Positions 60,421-64,000 of a stretch of DNA of 64,000 nucleotides are shown here, one piece after another (the stretch's first letter is position 1; the number at the start of each line of letters is the position of its first letter). The position numbers and the translations under genes were made by a program. The notes beneath the pieces are model-generated. The model was given only the letters and a program-made list of their open reading frames with translations, had not been told where the DNA came from and searched no databases. Source of the DNA: Fusarium oxysporum f. sp. lycopersici 4287 (Eukaryota; Ascomycota; Sordariomycetes; Hypocreales; Nectriaceae); contig NC_030993.1 in assembly GCF_000149955.1 (NCBI RefSeq), positions 3,340,743 to 3,404,742 of the forward strand. The letters are read 5' to 3'.

Positions 60421-60909
60421 ACTGCCTGAATGTTCTACACACCAGGTCGTACTCATACCATAGTTACAGCACATATTAATTGTATGTTCTTTGTAACATG
60501 ACCGGTGTCAGTTCATCAGGTTCATGACTGGTATGTTGTGGGCGGAAATGGTTTGAGTAATGACACATCCTGTCAATCCCGGAAATGAGGATATTGCTAT
60601 CAATCGGGAGGGTTGGGGGACGGTCGGAGTGATTGAATGAATCGCTTACGATAGGACTTGTAAATTATGTAGTAATTGGTGTAGAAATTGTACGAGTATT
60701 GTATCAAACTCTGACTGCTGCTGATTGAGTGACTCGAGAAGTCGAGGAATTTAGGAATAAGAATGGAATTTTGTCTAATTGCTAGAGGCAGGAAAATCCA
60801 ACTATAAGTTAAGCTCGCCATGACCAACTCCAGCATATATAAAGCACGACGACCAGGTCACAAAGTTGGAGAGTCAGTTTCAGTTGAGACGAACCCAGGG
60901 CTCTCCCAT
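60421..60909. other. Convergent intergenic region helicase/SPT8
   Basis: 489 bp AT-rich spacer between two converging stop codons; both 3' UTRs. No gene seen. Confidence 0.6.
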
Positions 60910-63029
60910 TTATCCATTGGTAGCATTTATCTCATAACCGATGAGGACTTCTGTGCTGGTACCCTCCCAGCCTCTTGTGCCTGCAGCGCTCAGCATGTAG
61001 CGGCTTGTCGGGTCGATGTAGAGACTGGAGATGACGCCTGCACGGGGAGGACCGGGAATGATGAGGAAGGGAACGCTGGAGTGCTTCAAGGGCGATTCAC
61101 GAAGATCGTAGAGGCGCATGATATCGTGGGAGGCACTGGACACTGTCAGTATAGACTGATAAGAGGGAATGGGGAGGGACTTTACCAGACGAGATGGCGG
61201 CCGTTTATCATGGGTCTCACGGCACTGACTGCTCCGCTGCCCCCGGGAAACTTGAGCGTCCTATGAGGTTCCCAGTTCCTCTTGGCCTTGTGAATATTAT
61301 ACTCCTCCACCGTCCCGTTGCGACGGCCCGCGTAGATGTTGTTGCCGGAGGGACTCCAGCACGCGCCCATGCACCACGGGGGAACACCGTTCCTCGTGCC
61401 GATGCGCGCTACGGGGTCGGGCTGGCGTCGATCCCAGATCCTCAATGTTCCGTCCATCGCGGCGGAGAGGAATGTTGTGTTTGATGTTTGTGTTGGATCG
61501 TGGTTTGTAGAGGTGTGTGATGTGAGGAGTAACGAGGGGGATGTTGGTTCGGACTTGGGGAGTGCGTCTTGGGATGGTTCTGTAGCTTGTGTCGGAGCTG
61601 GTACGAGATCTACGTCCATTGCGTCGCTTGCATCCTGCGATGGTTCAGGCGGGGGCGGTTCAACGACTGGTTCATGTACAGGCTCAGGTTCGGGTTCGGG
61701 TTCTGGGTCCTTTCCTGCATCGAGAGCGGCCATGTCTGCTGAATGGTCCATAGCGCTATCGTGACCATGGCCCGGCATCACGGCAGCGAACTCGTCGTCG
61801 TCGTTGCCAAAGGGTTGATCCTCCTTTGTCTCACCGAATAAACTACCCGCGTCACTTCCTCCAAAGAGACTATCGTGCGCAGGTGAAGCTGCACCATCAC
61901 CATCGCCATTGCTGGGATTGGCGTTGAACTCAGCGGTCATATCGTCGACTCCATCGTTGGTGAGTGCGTCTGTAAAATTCCCATTCGCTATAGGCGCCGC
62001 GTTGTTTGTAGTCATTGTTGTAGGAGGCGGTGGTTCATCGTCGTCTTCTGGGATGGGAGCACCGCTTGCGGGACGGAGTTCTAGAGCTGAGATTTGACCT
62101 GCGTTGCCATCGAAACTTCTGATCGTTTGACCGGTGTTGAGATCCCAATCAAAGATATTCTTGTCCCATCCACCGCTGAGAACGCTCTTCTCATCCTGTG
62201 CCATAGTCAAGACGGATACAGCGTTTGTGTGCTGCTGAAGACAGTGAATTCTCTTGCCCTCGTCGTGTCGGACGCTTTGGAGATTGATACCGCCTGACTC
62301 AAGACCCGAAAGCAACCAAAGAGCCTGTGATTGCACAGCAAGAGAGTAGACGGGCGAGAGAATATGCTCCTGATCTCCCCGTCCCGGAGGCGGCGGCTCC
62401 TCATTCTCCCAGTACGACATGAGTATCCCAGCCTTGGTAACGCTATCCACAAACGGATGTCTCTGCGCAACCGTCAAAGCCAACTTCCCATTGATGGTAT
62501 TAGGACCGTCATATTTACGAATATACCCATCCGAACCTCCCGTGATCCAGTACCTCAAATCCGGAGTGATAGCCATCGCATTGACACTCGTCGATTGCGG
62601 CGCCGCCATGGTCGGCACGATATCGTAAGACGCAGCGCTGATGTACTCGGCCGACGGCTGCGGCCACCGCCTGTCGAGACTCGGAGCGGGTGTAGCAGAT
62701 TTCCTGGGCTGCGATTGCGAATCATCGGGTTCAGATTTTATCTGGGTACCCGTCTGATCGTTTGAGTCTGCCGCAGGCGGTTGAGACTCTTCGCCTTCAC
62801 CGTCAGCATCAGCGTCTGCGTCGGCATTCTCGTCGTCGTCTTCGTCGTCGTTATTGTCGTCGTCGTCGCCTTCTGCGTCTTGATCTTGATCGCCGTTGTC
62901 GTCAGCGTCCTCCATTGTCTCGTCGACGTCGTTGCGGTCGTTATCATTGTCATTATCGTTGTCGTTGTCGTTGTCATTGTCTGAGTCAGCTGAGCTGGCG
63001 GACAAGCGATCGTCGTCTAGGGTGTTCAT
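60910..63029 (-). CDS. SPT8: SAGA subunit SPT8 (WD-repeat TBP-binding protein)
   Basis: Exons 63029..61186 and 61135..60910; intron of 50 bp (GTAAAG...CCAG), 689 residues. Known role: Spt8 is the WD40 subunit of the SAGA coactivator that contacts TBP. Seen: an extremely acidic N-terminus of about 105 residues with Asp-Asn and Ala-Asp dipeptide repeats, then SLDRRWPQPSAEYISAASYD leading into WD repeats (LRYWITGGSDGYIRKYDGP, SVLSGGWDKNIFDWDLNTGQ), a long disordered insert (about 345-530) with DSLFGGSDAGSLFGE and a PEPEPEPEP run, and the last blades (FLSAAMDGTLRIWDRRQP, SASHDIMRLYDLRES after the splice site, then SRYMLSAAGTRGWEG). Two possible acceptors exist (61142/61141 and 61137/61136); only the latter keeps the frame. 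The ATG at 63029 is preferred over an in-frame start at 63104. Confidence 0.93.
62936..62981 (-). repeat. Coding Asp-Asn dipeptide repeat in SPT8
   Basis: GAC/GAT-AAC/AAT hexamer-type repeats encoding alternating Asp and Asn from residue 17 to about 31. Codon variants are mixed, so it is only partly a slippage-prone tract. Confidence 0.85.
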
Positions 63030-63821
63030 GATGGGCACTGGGGAGGTTAGCTGGGTGTAATTGGGAGGTTGATGGAGGGAGACCTCAGGACAACTCTGGC
63101 GCAAATGATTCAGAGGCGTAATGAGGACTTACCTGTATAATATATCCACCTAGCAAAAGTCTAAAGTATCAATTCATGGAGCACTCTTTGAACAAAGGAT
63201 CCAATCCCCAATCGCATTTGAAAGTGTCGCAAAGGGTCTGTAGCCGTGCGCAGGATCGCCAAATCGTCTTTGAAGCTTCGTTAGCAGTCGCGAGAGATCG
63301 GAGAAGAAGCTCAAGGTATTGAAGCCGAGATATAATAGGTATAGAGAGCAGTTGGCAAGGTTGCGGTGCCGTTGCAACTGCGGGGCGTGATGTATAAAGG
63401 TCCAAGTTTAATAAGTTTGAAGCTCCCTTCGCGCGTCGCGTTTAATTGGAGCTGGAGCTGGAGATGGAGATGGCCCGATGTGTCTTAGTGATATGCGGTA
63501 CATGGTGGAGCCGAGGCAAGGGGCATGGGTCTCGAGGTGTTGGTGTAAGTCAACCTTTAATATTTCTTTCATTGTTCTCAATTAGTTCAGCACATGACAT
63601 GTACTTGCCAATCAATTGATATCTCTACCTGTGACAATAGAGCGCCAGCAGTATTGGCATTCAAGTCTATCAGTCTGCCATGTCAATTCCTCGTCAGCTG
63701 AGGCCATCCACTTACAATTACTAGTATCAGACAAACATTACAGACAAAGGGAATTCATTATTGTACTTACCACTCAGGGCTCAGTCTAGGTCTCTCACTG
63801 AGACGTAGCTATCAATACTTA

Positions 63822-63870
<49 letters not shown>

Positions 63871-63977
63871 ACACCAAAAGACTTACCTTAACTCCAATCA
63901 ATCTCCCAAGACTCTACAGTAAAGGCCAACTTCACTCACTCATCACTCCCTCTCTCAGCCACTCACTTCCTCCCCGA
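63030..63977. promoter_or_regulatory. SPT8 upstream region and promoter of the next gene
   Basis: 948 bp with no recognised gene apart from a TC microsatellite at 63825-63865. It separates SPT8 (-) from a possible plus-strand start at 63978. Confidence 0.45.
63825..63865. repeat. TC dinucleotide microsatellite (41 bp)
   Basis: Uninterrupted TC repeat of about 20 units on the plus strand, 112 bp before a candidate ATG; it resembles a pyrimidine tract of a fungal leader. Confidence 0.95.
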
Positions 63978-64000
63978 ATGTCGTCCACTCCCACCACCCT
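63978..64000 (+). CDS. Possible start of a gene cut by the window end
   Basis: ATG at 63978 opens MSSTPTT before the window ends, after a pyrimidine-rich leader. Only seven codons are visible, so this is a guess from context. Confidence 0.3.

Overview
The window looks like a gene-dense chromosome segment of a filamentous ascomycete. Genes lie on both strands, most introns are 46-70 bp with GTRNGT donors and CTAAC/CTGAC branch sites, and several products are fungal-specific (Zn2Cys6 factors, zuotin, an Imh1 golgin, Mzm1, Brl1/Brr6). Protein flavour and intron structure suggest Fusarium or a close Nectriaceae relative; this is inference, not proof. Three N-gaps (8614-9043, 38437-38536, 51996-52426) and three single-base frame breaks in short homopolymers mark it as draft sequence.

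Layout. 1-4 kb: splicing factor SLT11 (+), LYR protein MZM1 (-), ribosome-associated chaperone zuotin (+). 4.4-12.9 kb: a full-length ABCB-type multidrug transporter (-, start lost in a gap) next to a divergent Zn2Cys6 regulator (+), then a small C2H2 protein (-). 13.4-16.8 kb: an Mcp1-family membrane protein and an F-box/beta-propeller protein (both +). 16.8-26.4 kb: a 9.6 kb stretch with no convincing gene, rich in the palindrome CAATTG, lying upstream of a SWIRM-domain gene (26.4-27.7 kb, +). 27.7-32 kb: an intron-containing tRNA-Glu(CTC) and a probably mitochondrial short-chain dehydrogenase (-). 32-41 kb: golgin IMH1 (-), Lunapark LNP1 (+), SRPK-type kinase (-). 41-45.3 kb is sparse and holds one small candidate gene (52 codons, -). 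45.3-48.7 kb: IWS1/SPN1 (-) and BRL1/BRR6 (+) share a 450 bp divergent promoter. 51.5-54.3 kb: a nirA-like Zn2Cys6 regulator (+) whose zinc cluster runs into a gap. 56.6-60.4 kb: a ZNFX1/Hrr1-like SF1 helicase with NFX1-type cysteine motifs (+), a likely RNA-silencing factor. 60.9-63.0 kb: SAGA subunit SPT8 (-). A further gene may start at 63978.

Most genes are housekeeping and unrelated in pathway. Chromatin and transcription functions recur (SWIRM protein, IWS1, SPT8, ZNFX1-like helicase). The one plausible functional pair is the ABC transporter with its divergent Zn2Cys6 regulator. I see no CRISPR array, transposon, rRNA or prophage. Exon structures were inferred by hand from splice signals, reading-frame continuity and family resemblance.
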